From Janibacter terrae NBRC 107853 (lineage in GTDB: Bacteria; Actinomycetota; Actinomycetes; Actinomycetales; Dermatophilaceae): a DNA stretch of 64,000 nt. The notes under the pieces were generated by a model, which made no database searches, was not told the origin of the DNA, and saw only the letters and a list, made by a program, of their open reading frames with translations. Numbering within the stretch: the stretch's first letter is position 1; each line of letters begins with the position of its first letter. The stretch spans positions 1 through 64,000 of the forward strand of contig NZ_BCUV01000005.1 in assembly GCF_001591405.1 (NCBI RefSeq), in the 5' to 3' direction. Below are positions 49,615 to 57,836 of the stretch, piece by piece. A program made the position numbers and the translations under genes.

Positions 49615-50520
49615 ATGCACCGCGTCACCGCCGACCGCATCGGCCTGCTCGTCAACCCCACGGCGGGACGGCACCGGGGCCAGCAGGTCGGCACACGCGT
49701 GGCCGACCTCCTCGAGGCCGCCGGCCGTGAGGTCATCGACCTGACCGGTCTGGACGCCGCCCGGGCGGAGGCCAAGGCCCGCGCGGCCATCGAGGGCGGG
49801 GACATCGACCTGCTCGTCGTCGCCGGCGGCGACGGGGCCGCGGGCCTCGGGGCCAACCTCTGCGCCGACACCGACGTCCCCCTCGGCGTGGTCGCCGTGG
49901 GGACCGGCAACGACAACGCCCGCGAGCTCGGTCTGCCGGTCCACGACGTCGCGGCCTCCGTCGAGCGCATCCTCACCGGCGGCACCCGCCGCATCGACCT
50001 CGGCCGCGTCACCACCACCGGCGGCGAGCACGTGCGCGACTTCCTCGGCGTCCTCTCCTGCGGGTTCGACGCGGTGGTCAACGAGCGCGCCAACCGGATG
50101 GTCTGGCCCAGGGGACCGCAGCGCTACAACCTGGCGATCCTGCGCGAGCTGCCCGTCTTCGGGCCGATCCACTACGAGCTGACGATCGACGGCCGGGAGC
50201 GCGAGATCGACGGGATGCTCGTGTGCATCGCCAACGGCCGGGCCTTCGGGGGCGGCATGAAGGTCGCGCCCGGTGCCGACGTCGAGGACGACCTGCTCGA
50301 CGTCGTCATCGTCCACGACCTCCCGATGCACACCTTCCTGTCGGTCTTCCCCAAGGTCTTCAAGGGGACCCACACCTCCCACCCCGCGGTCGAGACCATC
50401 CGCGGCGCGCGCGTGACGCTCGCCACCGACCGCATCGTCACCTACGCCGACGGCGAGCGGGTGGCGCCGCTGCCGCTCACCGTCGAGGCGGCACCCGGCG
50501 CGCTGTCGATCGTGCGCTGA
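49615..50520 (+). CDS. Diacylglycerol kinase family lipid kinase
   Basis: This 301-residue DagK/YegS-type lipid kinase has an N-terminal Rossmann-like domain with LLVNPTAGRHRG and the nucleotide loop VVAGGDGAAG. GTGNDNAREL and the C-terminal beta-sandwich domain with ANGRAFGGGMKVAPGADVEDD follow. The usual GGDGT threonine is Ala here, which may affect phosphate binding. It probably phosphorylates diacylglycerol or a related lipid at the inner membrane face. Confidence 0.9.
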   Translation: MHRVTADRIGLLVNPTAGRHRGQQVGTRVADLLEAAGREVIDLTGLDAARAEAKARAAIEGGDIDLLVVAGGDGAAGLGANLCADTDVPLGVVAVGTGNDNARELGLPVHDVAASVERILTGGTRRIDLGRVTTTGGEHVRDFLGVLSCGFDAVVNERANRMVWPRGPQRYNLAILRELPVFGPIHYELTIDGREREIDGMLVCIANGRAFGGGMKVAPGADVEDDLLDVVIVHDLPMHTFLSVFPKVFKGTHTSHPAVETIRGARVTLATDRIVTYADGERVAPLPLTVEAAPGALSIVR

Positions 50521-50530
50521 GCCGCTGGCA

Positions 50531-50536
50531 TAGCGT
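50531..50536 (+). promoter_or_regulatory. -10 hexamer TAGCGT for the helicase gene
   Basis: TAGCGT ends 6 nt before the ATG at 50543. Confidence 0.55.
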
Positions 50537-50542
50537 GGGCAC

Positions 50543-53308
50543 ATGTCCACGCCCGCTCCCGAGCTCACCGCCTTCACCGCCTCGCAGGACTTCGACCTCG
50601 ACCCCTTCCAGATCGAGGCCTGCGCCGCGGTCGAGGCCGGGCACGGGGTCCTCGTCGCGGCGCCGACCGGTGCCGGCAAGACGATCGTGGGCGAGTTCGC
50701 CGTGCACCTGGCCCTGCAACGCTGCCAGAAGGCCTTCTACACCACCCCGATCAAGGCCCTGAGCAACCAGAAGTACCACGAGCTCGTCGCCACCCACGGC
50801 GCCGACGACGTCGGTCTGCTGACGGGCGACATCTCCGTCAACGGCGAGGCGCCGGTCGTCGTCATGACGACCGAGGTCCTGCGCAACATGATCTACGCGG
50901 GCTCCTCGACGCTCGACACCCTCGCCTTCGTCGTCATGGACGAGGTGCACTACCTCGCGGACCGGTTCCGCGGAGCGGTGTGGGAGGAGGTCATCATCCA
51001 CCTGCCGCGCTCGGTCCAGGTCGTCTCGCTCTCGGCGACCGTGAGCAACGCCGAGGAGTTCGGTGCCTGGTTGGCCGAGGTGCGCGGCGGGACCGAGGTG
51101 ATCGTCTCGGAGGTCCGCCCCGTGCCGCTGTGGCAGCACATGCAGGTCGGCCGCGATGTCCACGACCTCTTCGTCGACGACGGCCGGCACGACGACTCGC
51201 CGGCCAAGGTCAACCCGCAGCTGCTCGACGCCATCCGGGCGCGCACCCGCGGCCTCGGGGACGAAGGGGACTTCCGCGGCGGTGGTCGAGGGGGCCGGGA
51301 CCGCCGTGGTCGTGGCCGACCCGGTCCGCGCGGAGGAGGCGGTCAGGGGTCACGCGGCGGGGGATCCCGCTTCGGCGGCGCGGCCTCGCGCACCGAGGTC
51401 ATCCAGGGGCTCGACCGCGACGGTCTGCTCCCGGCGATCACCTTCATCTTCAGCCGCGCGGGGTGCGACGGCGCCGTCGGCCAGATGCTCGCCGGCGGGG
51501 TGCGACTCATCCCCGAGCGCGACGGCGAGCGCAACCGCCGCACGGTCGAGGAGCGCGCCGCGGTGCTCGAGGGCGAGGACCTGGACGTGCTGGGGTACCA
51601 CCAGTTCGTCGAGGGCATCTCCCGCGGCTTCGCGGCCCACCACGCGGGCATGCTCCCGCTCTTCCGCGAGATCGTGGAGGAGCTGTTCACCACCGGGCGC
51701 ATCCGCGCGGTCTTCGCGACGGAGACGCTCGCGCTGGGCATCAACATGCCCGCGCGCACCGTCGTGCTCGAGAAGCTGGTGAAGTTCAACGGCGAGTCCC
51801 ACGTGGAGATCACCCCCGCGGAGTACACCCAGCTCACCGGTCGCGCCGGCCGGCGCGGCATCGACGTCGAGGGCCACGCGCTCGTCGTGTGGTCGCGCGG
51901 GATGGACCCGATGGCGGTGGCGGGCCTGGCGCAGACCCGGACCTACCCCCTTCGCTCCAGCTTCCGGCCCACGTACAACATGGCGGTCAACCTCGTCGCC
52001 CAGGTCGGGCGCCAGACGGCACGCGAGGTGCTCGAGACCTCCTTCGCGCAGTTCCAGGCCGACCGCTCGGTCGTCGGGCTCGCCGCGCAGGTGCGTGAGC
52101 AGCAGGAGTCGCTCGAGGCCTACGCCGAGGCGATGCATTGCCACGTCGGGGACTTCCGTGAGTACGCGGCGATCCGCCGGCGCATCACCGACCTCGAGAA
52201 GGAGGGCGCCCGCGCGCGCGGCGCCAACCGGCGCGCCGAGATCGCAGTCTCCCTCGAGGCCCTCAAGGTCGGTGACATCGTGCGCATCGGCGGTCGCAAG
52301 TCCGGCATCGCGCTCGTCATCGCCCCGCCGCGCTCGCACAAGGGGGAGCAGTCGGCGCCCACCGTGCTCACCGAGCACAAGCAGGTGCGGCGGCTCACCG
52401 TCGCCGACCTCGACCGGGTGGTGACCCCCTTCGGTCGGCTGGCGGTGCCCAAGAGCTTCAACCCGAGGTCCGCCAAGCAGCGCGCCGACCTCGCGGCGAC
52501 GCTGCGCATCAAGGCGCCGCACGAGGACGCGCCGAGCGTGCAGCGGCACGCGGCCGAGAGCGCCCGGAGCGAGGACGAGCGCCTCACCGAGCTGCGCCGT
52601 GAGCTCAAGGCCCACCCGTGCCACCAGTGCCCGGAGCGCGAGGACCATGCCCGCTGGGCCGCCCGGTGGTGGAAGCTCAAGCGGGAGAGCTCCGCCCTGC
52701 AGCGCAAGGTCGAGCAGCGGACCAACTCGGTGGCGCAGACCTTCGAGCGGATCTGCGCGGTGCTCGTCCAGCTGGGCTACCTCGGCGAGGACGGCGAGAG
52801 CGTGACCGACCTCGGCAGCCGGCTGCGGCGCCTCTACACGGAGAAGGACCTGCTCGCCGCCGAGTGCCTGCGCGGCGGCGCGTGGAAGCGCCTCGACCCC
52901 GCCGAGCTCGCCGCGGTCGTCTCGATGCTCGTCCACGAGCCCCGGCGCGACGAGCACGACCCGTTCCCGCGGATGCCCACGGACAACGTCTCGGACGCAT
53001 GGCAGGACATGGTCCGCCGGTGGAGCGAGCTGGAGGACCTCGAGGGCGCGAACGCGCTGCAGCAGACCGGCGAGCCCGACGGGGGACTGGCCTGGGCCGT
53101 GCACCGCTGGGCGAGCGGTCGGCGCCTCGACGAGGTGCTCTCGGGTTCGGACCTCACCGCCGGCGACTTCGTGCGCCGGTGCAAGCAGGTCGTCGACCTG
53201 CTCGACCAGGTCGGTGACGCCGCCCCCGAGCCGCACCTGCGCGGCGTCGCCCGCACCGCGGTCGACAAGGTGATGCGGGGCGTCGTCGCGGCCGACCGGC
53301 TGGACTGA
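50543..53308 (+). CDS. helY: Ski2-like superfamily 2 RNA/DNA helicase (HelY type)
   Basis: This 921-residue DEAD/DEAH helicase resembles actinobacterial HelY and eukaryotic Mtr4/Ski2. Motif I APTGAGKT is at 40-47, motif II DEVH near 133-136 and motif III SATVSN. The second RecA domain holds QLTGRAGRRGID (motif VI). An RGG-rich insertion (about 240-275, with RGGGRGGRDRRGRGRPGPRG) sits between the two RecA domains. The C-terminal part (from about 590) matches the DSHCT-type helical domain. Its role is presumably RNA processing. A tandem CCCTAGGG element follows the gene. Confidence 0.93.
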   Translation: MSTPAPELTAFTASQDFDLDPFQIEACAAVEAGHGVLVAAPTGAGKTIVGEFAVHLALQRCQKAFYTTPIKALSNQKYHELVATHGADDVGLLTGDISVNGEAPVVVMTTEVLRNMIYAGSSTLDTLAFVVMDEVHYLADRFRGAVWEEVIIHLPRSVQVVSLSATVSNAEEFGAWLAEVRGGTEVIVSEVRPVPLWQHMQVGRDVHDLFVDDGRHDDSPAKVNPQLLDAIRARTRGLGDEGDFRGGGRGGRDRRGRGRPGPRGGGGQGSRGGGSRFGGAASRTEVIQGLDRDGLLPAITFIFSRAGCDGAVGQMLAGGVRLIPERDGERNRRTVEERAAVLEGEDLDVLGYHQFVEGISRGFAAHHAGMLPLFREIVEELFTTGRIRAVFATETLALGINMPARTVVLEKLVKFNGESHVEITPAEYTQLTGRAGRRGIDVEGHALVVWSRGMDPMAVAGLAQTRTYPLRSSFRPTYNMAVNLVAQVGRQTAREVLETSFAQFQADRSVVGLAAQVREQQESLEAYAEAMHCHVGDFREYAAIRRRITDLEKEGARARGANRRAEIAVSLEALKVGDIVRIGGRKSGIALVIAPPRSHKGEQSAPTVLTEHKQVRRLTVADLDRVVTPFGRLAVPKSFNPRSAKQRADLAATLRIKAPHEDAPSVQRHAAESARSEDERLTELRRELKAHPCHQCPEREDHARWAARWWKLKRESSALQRKVEQRTNSVAQTFERICAVLVQLGYLGEDGESVTDLGSRLRRLYTEKDLLAAECLRGGAWKRLDPAELAAVVSMLVHEPRRDEHDPFPRMPTDNVSDAWQDMVRRWSELEDLEGANALQQTGEPDGGLAWAVHRWASGRRLDEVLSGSDLTAGDFVRRCKQVVDLLDQVGDAAPEPHLRGVARTAVDKVMRGVVAADRLD

Positions 53309-53323
53309 CCCCCCCTTCGCCCA

Positions 53324-53387
53324 ACCTGAACCCGCATTGCCCTAGGGGAATGCAGACCTGAACCCGCATTGCCCTAGGGGAATGCAG
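53324..53387. repeat. Tandem 32-bp repeat with CCCTAGGG palindrome, copies 4 and 5
   Basis: Two identical 32-bp units (53324-53355 and 53356-53387) lie head to tail. Each holds GCATTGCCCTAGGGGAATGC, at 53334-53353 and 53366-53385, flanked by ACCTGAACCC and AG. The block lies in the convergent space between the helicase and exonuclease genes. It may be a double terminator created by a tandem duplication. Confidence 0.85.
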
Positions 53388-53402
53388 AGTCAGGGGCTCG
53401 GG

Positions 53403-54347
53403 TCAGGGGGCGACGGAGCGAAGGGCGGTGCCCACCCGGTCGAAGGGTCCGGTGAGGTCGTGCTCGATGGCCATCCGGCTCATCGCGACCGGGTCGACGA
53501 TGTCCGGCGGCAGGTGCAGGTCGAGGTCCCCGACCGGCACGTCGTGCGCGACCCGGACGACGAGCGGGGCCACGTCGAGGTAGGCGGTGGCCTCCTCGAG
53601 GCGGGCGCGGCGGGCGCCCTTGATCCCGGGGTGGCCCGAGTCGACCGCGGCGCGGATGCCGGCGAGCGAGCCGTACTCCGCGATGAGTGCGGCGGCGGTC
53701 TTCTCACCGATGCCCTTGACGCCCGGCAGTCCGTCGCTGGTGTCGCCGCGCAGCGCCGCCATGTCGACGTACGCGTCGCCGCTGTCGACCCCGTACCTGG
53801 CGGCGAGGAAGGCCTGGTCGACGACATCGGGGTCGCGCACGCCACCGCGCGCCGTGTACAGGACCCGGGTGGAGGAGGCGTCGTCGACGAGCTGGAAGAG
53901 GTCCCGGTCGCCGGTGACGACGTCGACCGGCATGACCCCCCGGTGCGCCATGGCCAGGGTCCCGATGACGTCGTCGGCCTCGTAGTGGGCCGCCCCGATG
54001 CGCGGGATGCCGATGGCGGCGAGCGCCTCGACGATGAGCGGCACCTGGGGGAGCAGCTCGTCGGGCACGTCCTCGCCCTCGGTCGGGTCCTCGGCGACAC
54101 GGTGGGCCTTGTACGTCGGGATCGCGTCCACCCGCCACTGCGGGCGCCAGTCGTCGTCCCAGCAGGCGACGAGGTGGGTCGGCCGGTACCGCGTGACGAG
54201 CGTGGCGAGCATGTCGAGGAAGCCCGCGACGGCATTGGTGGGCAGCCCGGATGGACCACCGCTGCGGGCCGGCACCCCGTAGAAGGCACGGAAGTACAGC
54301 GAGGCGCTGTCGAGCAGCAGGAGCCGGGAGGACGCCGAGTCGGACAT
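53403..54347 (-). CDS. 5'-3' exonuclease (DNA polymerase I exonuclease domain-like)
   Basis: This 314-residue stand-alone FEN/Pol I-type 5' nuclease has the N-terminal LLLLDSASLYFRAFYG, then ACWDDDWRPQWR. The catalytic acids lie in YEADDVIGTLA and VTGDRDLFQLV, and the H3TH motif is GLPGVKGIGEKTAAALI. It probably removes RNA primers or flap DNA. The start at 54347 is chosen because TAAGGT lies 7 nt upstream. It is divergent from the Lrp-type gene. Confidence 0.93.
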   Translation of the reverse strand: MSDSASSRLLLLDSASLYFRAFYGVPARSGGPSGLPTNAVAGFLDMLATLVTRYRPTHLVACWDDDWRPQWRVDAIPTYKAHRVAEDPTEGEDVPDELLPQVPLIVEALAAIGIPRIGAAHYEADDVIGTLAMAHRGVMPVDVVTGDRDLFQLVDDASSTRVLYTARGGVRDPDVVDQAFLAARYGVDSGDAYVDMAALRGDTSDGLPGVKGIGEKTAAALIAEYGSLAGIRAAVDSGHPGIKGARRARLEEATAYLDVAPLVVRVAHDVPVGDLDLHLPPDIVDPVAMSRMAIEHDLTGPFDRVGTALRSVAP

Positions 54348-54354
54348 GGGCCCG

Positions 54355-54360
54355 ACCTTA
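54355..54360 (-). promoter_or_regulatory. -10 hexamer TAAGGT for the 5'-3' exonuclease gene
   Basis: On the minus strand TAAGGT lies 7 nt before the ATG at 54347. Confidence 0.5.
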
Positions 54361-54373
54361 CGGGTCGCTCGCC

Positions 54374-54379
54374 TATGGT
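54374..54379 (+). promoter_or_regulatory. -10 hexamer TATGGT for the Lrp/AsnC gene
   Basis: TATGGT ends 6 nt before the ATG at 54386. Confidence 0.55.
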
Positions 54380-54385
54380 TCACCC

Positions 54386-54808
54386 ATGGAACCGGCGGAC
54401 CGACGGATCATCGACCTCCTGCGCGCCGACGGTCGCATGAGCTACACGGACCTGGGCAAGGCCATCGGCCTGTCCACCTCGGCGGTGCACCAGCGGGTGC
54501 GACGGCTCGAGGAGCGCGGGATCATCACCGGCTACGCCGCCGTCGTCGACACCTCCGCGCTCGGGACCCCGCTCACGGCCTTCGTCGCGGTGGCACCGCT
54601 CGACCCGCGCGACCCGGACGACATCCCTGAGCGCCTGCGCGACATCGAGGAGATCGACGCGTGCTACTCGGTCGCGGGGGACACCAACTACCTCCTGCGC
54701 GTGCGCGTCGGGACCCCGCAGGACCTCGAGGAGCTGCTCGCCCGGGTGCGCACCCGGGCCGGTGTCTCCACGCGCACGACGATCGTCCTCACCACCCCGT
54801 GGGAGTGA
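54386..54808 (+). CDS. Lrp/AsnC family transcriptional regulator
   Basis: This 140-residue regulator has an N-terminal winged HTH (DRRIIDLLRADGRMSYTDLG then STSAVHQRVRRLEERGII) and a C-terminal RAM ligand-binding domain (from about 60, with CYSVAGDTNYLLRV). It likely binds an amino acid and controls nearby or distant genes. Its stop overlaps the start of lnt (GTGA), an unusual coupling of a regulator to an envelope enzyme. Confidence 0.92.
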   Translation: MEPADRRIIDLLRADGRMSYTDLGKAIGLSTSAVHQRVRRLEERGIITGYAAVVDTSALGTPLTAFVAVAPLDPRDPDDIPERLRDIEEIDACYSVAGDTNYLLRVRVGTPQDLEELLARVRTRAGVSTRTTIVLTTPWE

Positions 54809-56370
54809 CGGTGCAGCTCGTCGGGCGTCTGGTGCTGGCGCTCCTCGGTGGCCTGGCCCTCTGGCTCGCCTTCCCCGACCACGACCTCGCCCACCTCGCG
54901 ATCGTCGGCGTGGCCCTCGTCGGCATCGCGATGTGGGACGTGCGTCCCCGGGTCGGCTTCCTGCTCGGGCTCGTCGCCGGTCTGGCCTGCTTCGTGCCGA
55001 CGCTCAGCTGGTCGGGGATCTTCGTCGGTCGGTTCCCGTGGTTCGCGCTCGCGACCTTCGAGGCGCTCTACGTCGCCGTCATGGGTGCCCTCCTCGTCGC
55101 GCTCCAGCGACCACTCCTGCGCGCCGGCCACCCGTTGCCCGCCGCCCTGCTCATCCCCGTCATGTGGGTCCTGCAGGAGTGGACCCGCGGGAGCCTGCCG
55201 TACGGCGGCTTCCCGTGGGCCCGCATCGCCTTCACCCAGGCGGAGACCCCCTTCGCCCGCTGGGCCGCGGTCGGTGGGGCGCCACTCATCACCCTCGCCG
55301 TCGCCGTCGTCGCGGTCCCGCTCGTGCTGGTCGTCGTGACGCGGCGCCCCCCCGTCGTCGCCCTCGCCCTGGCGGTGGTCGCGGTCGTCGGCACCGCGCT
55401 CGTCCCCGTGCCGACGAGCGGTGACTCGACGGCCCGGGTCGGCCTCGTGCAGGGCAACGTGCCGCGCGCCGGCCTCGACTTCAACGCGGAGCGGCGCCAG
55501 GTGCTCGACAACCACGTCGCGGGGACCGAGCGCCTGGCGAGCCGCGAGGGCGACCTCGACCTGGTCGTCTGGCCGGAGAACTCCTCCGACATCGACCCTC
55601 TGCGCAACACCGACGCCCGTCGCCAGGTGCAGCGCGCCCTCGACGCCGTCGACACCCCGATCATCGTCGGAGCGATCCTCGACGAGCCCGCCCCGGCCGT
55701 CTCCAACGCCTCGCTGTACTACCGGCCCGGCGGCGGAGAGCCCGAGCGCTACGTCAAGCAGCACCCCGTGCCCTTCGCCGAGTACGTGCCGCACCGCGAC
55801 TTCTACCGCCTCTTCAGCGACAAGGTCGACCTCGTGCGCGTCGGCTTCGCCAAGGGCGAGCACAATGCCGCCTTCTCCGTGGAGGGCGGGGACGGGACCT
55901 TCTCCGCCGTCCCGACGATCTGCTTCGAGGTGGCCTACGACGGCCTGATGCGCTCGGCCGTCAAGGACGCGGAGGCGAAGGGGGACCCCAGCCTGCTCGT
56001 CGTGCAGACCAACAACGCGACCTTCGGCTACACGGCCGAGTCGACGCAGCAGTACGCGATCTCGCGGATCCGGGCCATCGAGCACGGGCGCAGCGTCGCG
56101 CACGTCTCGACCGTGGGCGTCTCGGGGTTCATCAACCCCGACGGCTCCAGCAGCCCGGTCACCGGGCTCTTCACCGCCGCCCAGCCCGTCGAGGACGTCG
56201 TCCTGCGCAGCGGGCTGACGCTCTCCGACCGTCTCGGGCCGTGGGTCGAGATCGGCTGCGCGCTCGTCCTCCTCCTCGCCGTGGGCTGGCGGGTCCGCCG
56301 AGGGGCGACGGGTAGGGTCGGAGGCCAGCCCACGTCCCACCCGACCGAGGAAGTCACCACAGGTGCCTGA
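54805..56370 (+). CDS. lnt: Apolipoprotein N-acyltransferase Lnt
   Basis: This 521-residue enzyme adds the third acyl chain to lipoproteins. Six to seven N-terminal membrane helices (about 5-200) precede a nitrilase-like domain with VVWPENSS (catalytic Glu), VKQHPVPFAEYVP (catalytic Lys region) and TICFEVAYD (catalytic Cys). All three catalytic residues are present. The GTG at 54805 overlaps the Lrp stop. It overlaps ppm1 by 8 nt; in M. tuberculosis the two activities are fused in one protein. Confidence 0.94.
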   Translation: MTVQLVGRLVLALLGGLALWLAFPDHDLAHLAIVGVALVGIAMWDVRPRVGFLLGLVAGLACFVPTLSWSGIFVGRFPWFALATFEALYVAVMGALLVALQRPLLRAGHPLPAALLIPVMWVLQEWTRGSLPYGGFPWARIAFTQAETPFARWAAVGGAPLITLAVAVVAVPLVLVVVTRRPPVVALALAVVAVVGTALVPVPTSGDSTARVGLVQGNVPRAGLDFNAERRQVLDNHVAGTERLASREGDLDLVVWPENSSDIDPLRNTDARRQVQRALDAVDTPIIVGAILDEPAPAVSNASLYYRPGGGEPERYVKQHPVPFAEYVPHRDFYRLFSDKVDLVRVGFAKGEHNAAFSVEGGDGTFSAVPTICFEVAYDGLMRSAVKDAEAKGDPSLLVVQTNNATFGYTAESTQQYAISRIRAIEHGRSVAHVSTVGVSGFINPDGSSSPVTGLFTAAQPVEDVVLRSGLTLSDRLGPWVEIGCALVLLLAVGWRVRRGATGRVGGQPTSHPTEEVTTGA

Positions 56371-57151
56371 GACCAGCAGCGCCCAGCGCCCGCCCATCGA
56401 GCGGGTCGCCGTGCTCATCCCCACCTACAACGAGCGGGAGAACCTCCCGCCCATCGTCGCGCGCGTGCGGGCCAGCGTCCCGGGCGCCGACGTCGTCGTC
56501 CTCGACGACAACTCGCCCGACGGCACCGGGCAGGTCGCCGACGAGCTGGCCGCCCACGACGACCACGTCACGGTCCTGCACCGTGAGGGCAAGGAGGGTC
56601 TCGGCGCCGCCTACCTCGCCGGGTTCTCGTGGGCACTCGCCCAGGGTTACGACGCCGTCGTCGAGATGGACGCCGACGGCTCGCACCGGCCGGAGCACCT
56701 GCCCACGATGCTCGAGGCCGCTGCCGATGCCGACCTCGTCATCGGGTCGCGCTACGTGCGCGGCGGCAAGATCGTCAACTGGCCGGTGGACCGCAAGGCG
56801 ATCAGCATGGCCGGCAACCTCTACATCAAGGCCATCCTCGGCATGCCGGTCAACGACGCGACCGCGGGCTACCGGGTCTACCGCGCGGAGACGCTGCGCA
56901 CCATCGGGCTCGACCAGGTGCAGAGCGCCGGCTACGTCTTCCAGACCGACCTGACCGTGCGCACCGTGCGCGCCGGACTGAAGGTCGTCGAGGTGCCGAT
57001 CACCTTCGTCGAGCGCGAGATCGGCGAGTCCAAGATGGACGGTGACGTCGTGCGCGAGTCGATGCTGCGGATCAGCCGCTGGGGCCTGGCGCACCGCAGG
57101 TCCCAGGTGCGCGGCCTCCTCGACCGAGAGCCCACGTGGCACCGCCTCTGA
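56363..57151 (+). CDS. ppm1: Polyprenol monophosphomannose synthase Ppm1
   Basis: This 262-residue GT2 glycosyltransferase makes polyprenyl-phosphomannose from GDP-mannose for cell-envelope mannan and glycoprotein synthesis. VLIPTYNERENLPPIV opens the nucleotide-sugar domain, DADGSHRPEHLP is the DxD metal motif, and the C-terminal YVFQTDLTVRTV/EVPITFVERE segment is typical of Dpm1-like enzymes. There are no extra membrane helices. The GTG start overlaps the end of lnt. Confidence 0.92.
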   Translation: MPETSSAQRPPIERVAVLIPTYNERENLPPIVARVRASVPGADVVVLDDNSPDGTGQVADELAAHDDHVTVLHREGKEGLGAAYLAGFSWALAQGYDAVVEMDADGSHRPEHLPTMLEAAADADLVIGSRYVRGGKIVNWPVDRKAISMAGNLYIKAILGMPVNDATAGYRVYRAETLRTIGLDQVQSAGYVFQTDLTVRTVRAGLKVVEVPITFVEREIGESKMDGDVVRESMLRISRWGLAHRRSQVRGLLDREPTWHRL

Positions 57152-57645
57152 GTCCCGGTCGCACCCCGCGACGCCGCCGGCGCGTCGCGCTGGTCCCGCT
57201 CGCGCTCGTGCTCTGGCTGGTCCTCGAGGTGGTCGTGCTCGCCCTCGTCGCCCGCTGGGTCGGCGTCCTGTGGACCGTGCTCGCCGTCGTCGGGCTGTCC
57301 GCGCTCGGCGCCTGGCTGCTGCGGCGCGAGGGTCGGCGCACGTGGACCGCGCTGCGCTCGGCGCTGCGCACCGGTCAGATGCCCAGCCGCGAGATCGCCG
57401 ACACGATCCTCGTCTGGGTCGGGGGAGCGTTGCTCACCCTGCCCGGCTTCGTCTCTGGCGTCATCGGACTGGTCTTCGTCCTGCCCTTCACGCGACCGGT
57501 AGCGCGTATCGGCCTCGAGACGATCGTGGCCCGCCGGCTGCTCGCCGCTGGCCTGTCGGTCGCTCCCGGCGAGGCCCGGGTGCGGCGCACCCGCGACCGC
57601 GACGTCGAGGGCGACGTCGTCGAGGGCGAGATCGTCGACGAGTAG
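57136..57645 (+). CDS. FxsA family membrane protein
   Basis: A 169-residue FxsA-type protein. It has a basic N-terminal segment, then three membrane helices (about 18-40, 43-62 and 90-118), with WVGGALLTLPGFVSGVIGL containing the family signature. The acidic C-terminal tail (from about 145) ends EGEIVDE. E. coli FxsA relieves phage exclusion, but the cellular role is unclear. The GTG start at 57136 overlaps the end of ppm1 by 16 nt. A 40-bp hairpin element starts at its stop codon. Confidence 0.85.
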   Translation: MAPPLSPGRTPRRRRRVALVPLALVLWLVLEVVVLALVARWVGVLWTVLAVVGLSALGAWLLRREGRRTWTALRSALRTGQMPSREIADTILVWVGGALLTLPGFVSGVIGLVFVLPFTRPVARIGLETIVARRLLAAGLSVAPGEARVRRTRDRDVEGDVVEGEIVDE

Positions 57646-57684
57646 CCCTTCGAGACGGTTGCTGCGCAACCTCCTCAGGGAGCG
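57645..57684 (+). repeat. 40-bp 3'-end hairpin element, copy 2
   Basis: It starts at the last base of the FxsA stop codon and reads GCCCTTCGAGACGGTTGC onward in the plus direction. It matches 37 of 40 bases of the element after serB (41-80). The core stem is GGTTGC-GCA-GCAACC. It differs from copy 1 by a compensatory pair change and one loop base. Confidence 0.75.
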
Positions 57685-57772
57685 GAACTCACGTAGCGGA
57701 ACTCACCGACGGAACTCACCGGGCGGACTCACCGACGGAACTCACCGGGCGGACTCACCGGCGGAGCTCAGG
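57682..57772. repeat. Degenerate tandem repeats of a 12-14-bp ACTCACCG unit
   Basis: About seven head-to-tail units of CGGAACTCACCG(A/GG) and shortened CGGACTCACCG fill the space between the hairpin element and the following terminator. No open frame is supported. They could be a slippage-expanded spacer or a multi-site binding array. Confidence 0.75.
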
Positions 57773-57783
57773 GAGCGGGCATG

Positions 57784-57826
57784 ACGAAGGGGGGCGCCCA
57801 CCGGATCGGTGGGCGCCCCCCTTCGT
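57784..57826. terminator. Strong bidirectional terminator between fxsA and rbpA
   Basis: A perfect 19-bp inverted repeat (57784-57802 with 57808-57826) encloses a GGATC loop in the convergent space. The arms end in ACGAAGGGGGG and CCCCCCTTCGT, so both copies of the CGAAGGGGG nonamer are built into the stem. Confidence 0.85.
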
Positions 57827-57836
57827 ACGTGCTGGG

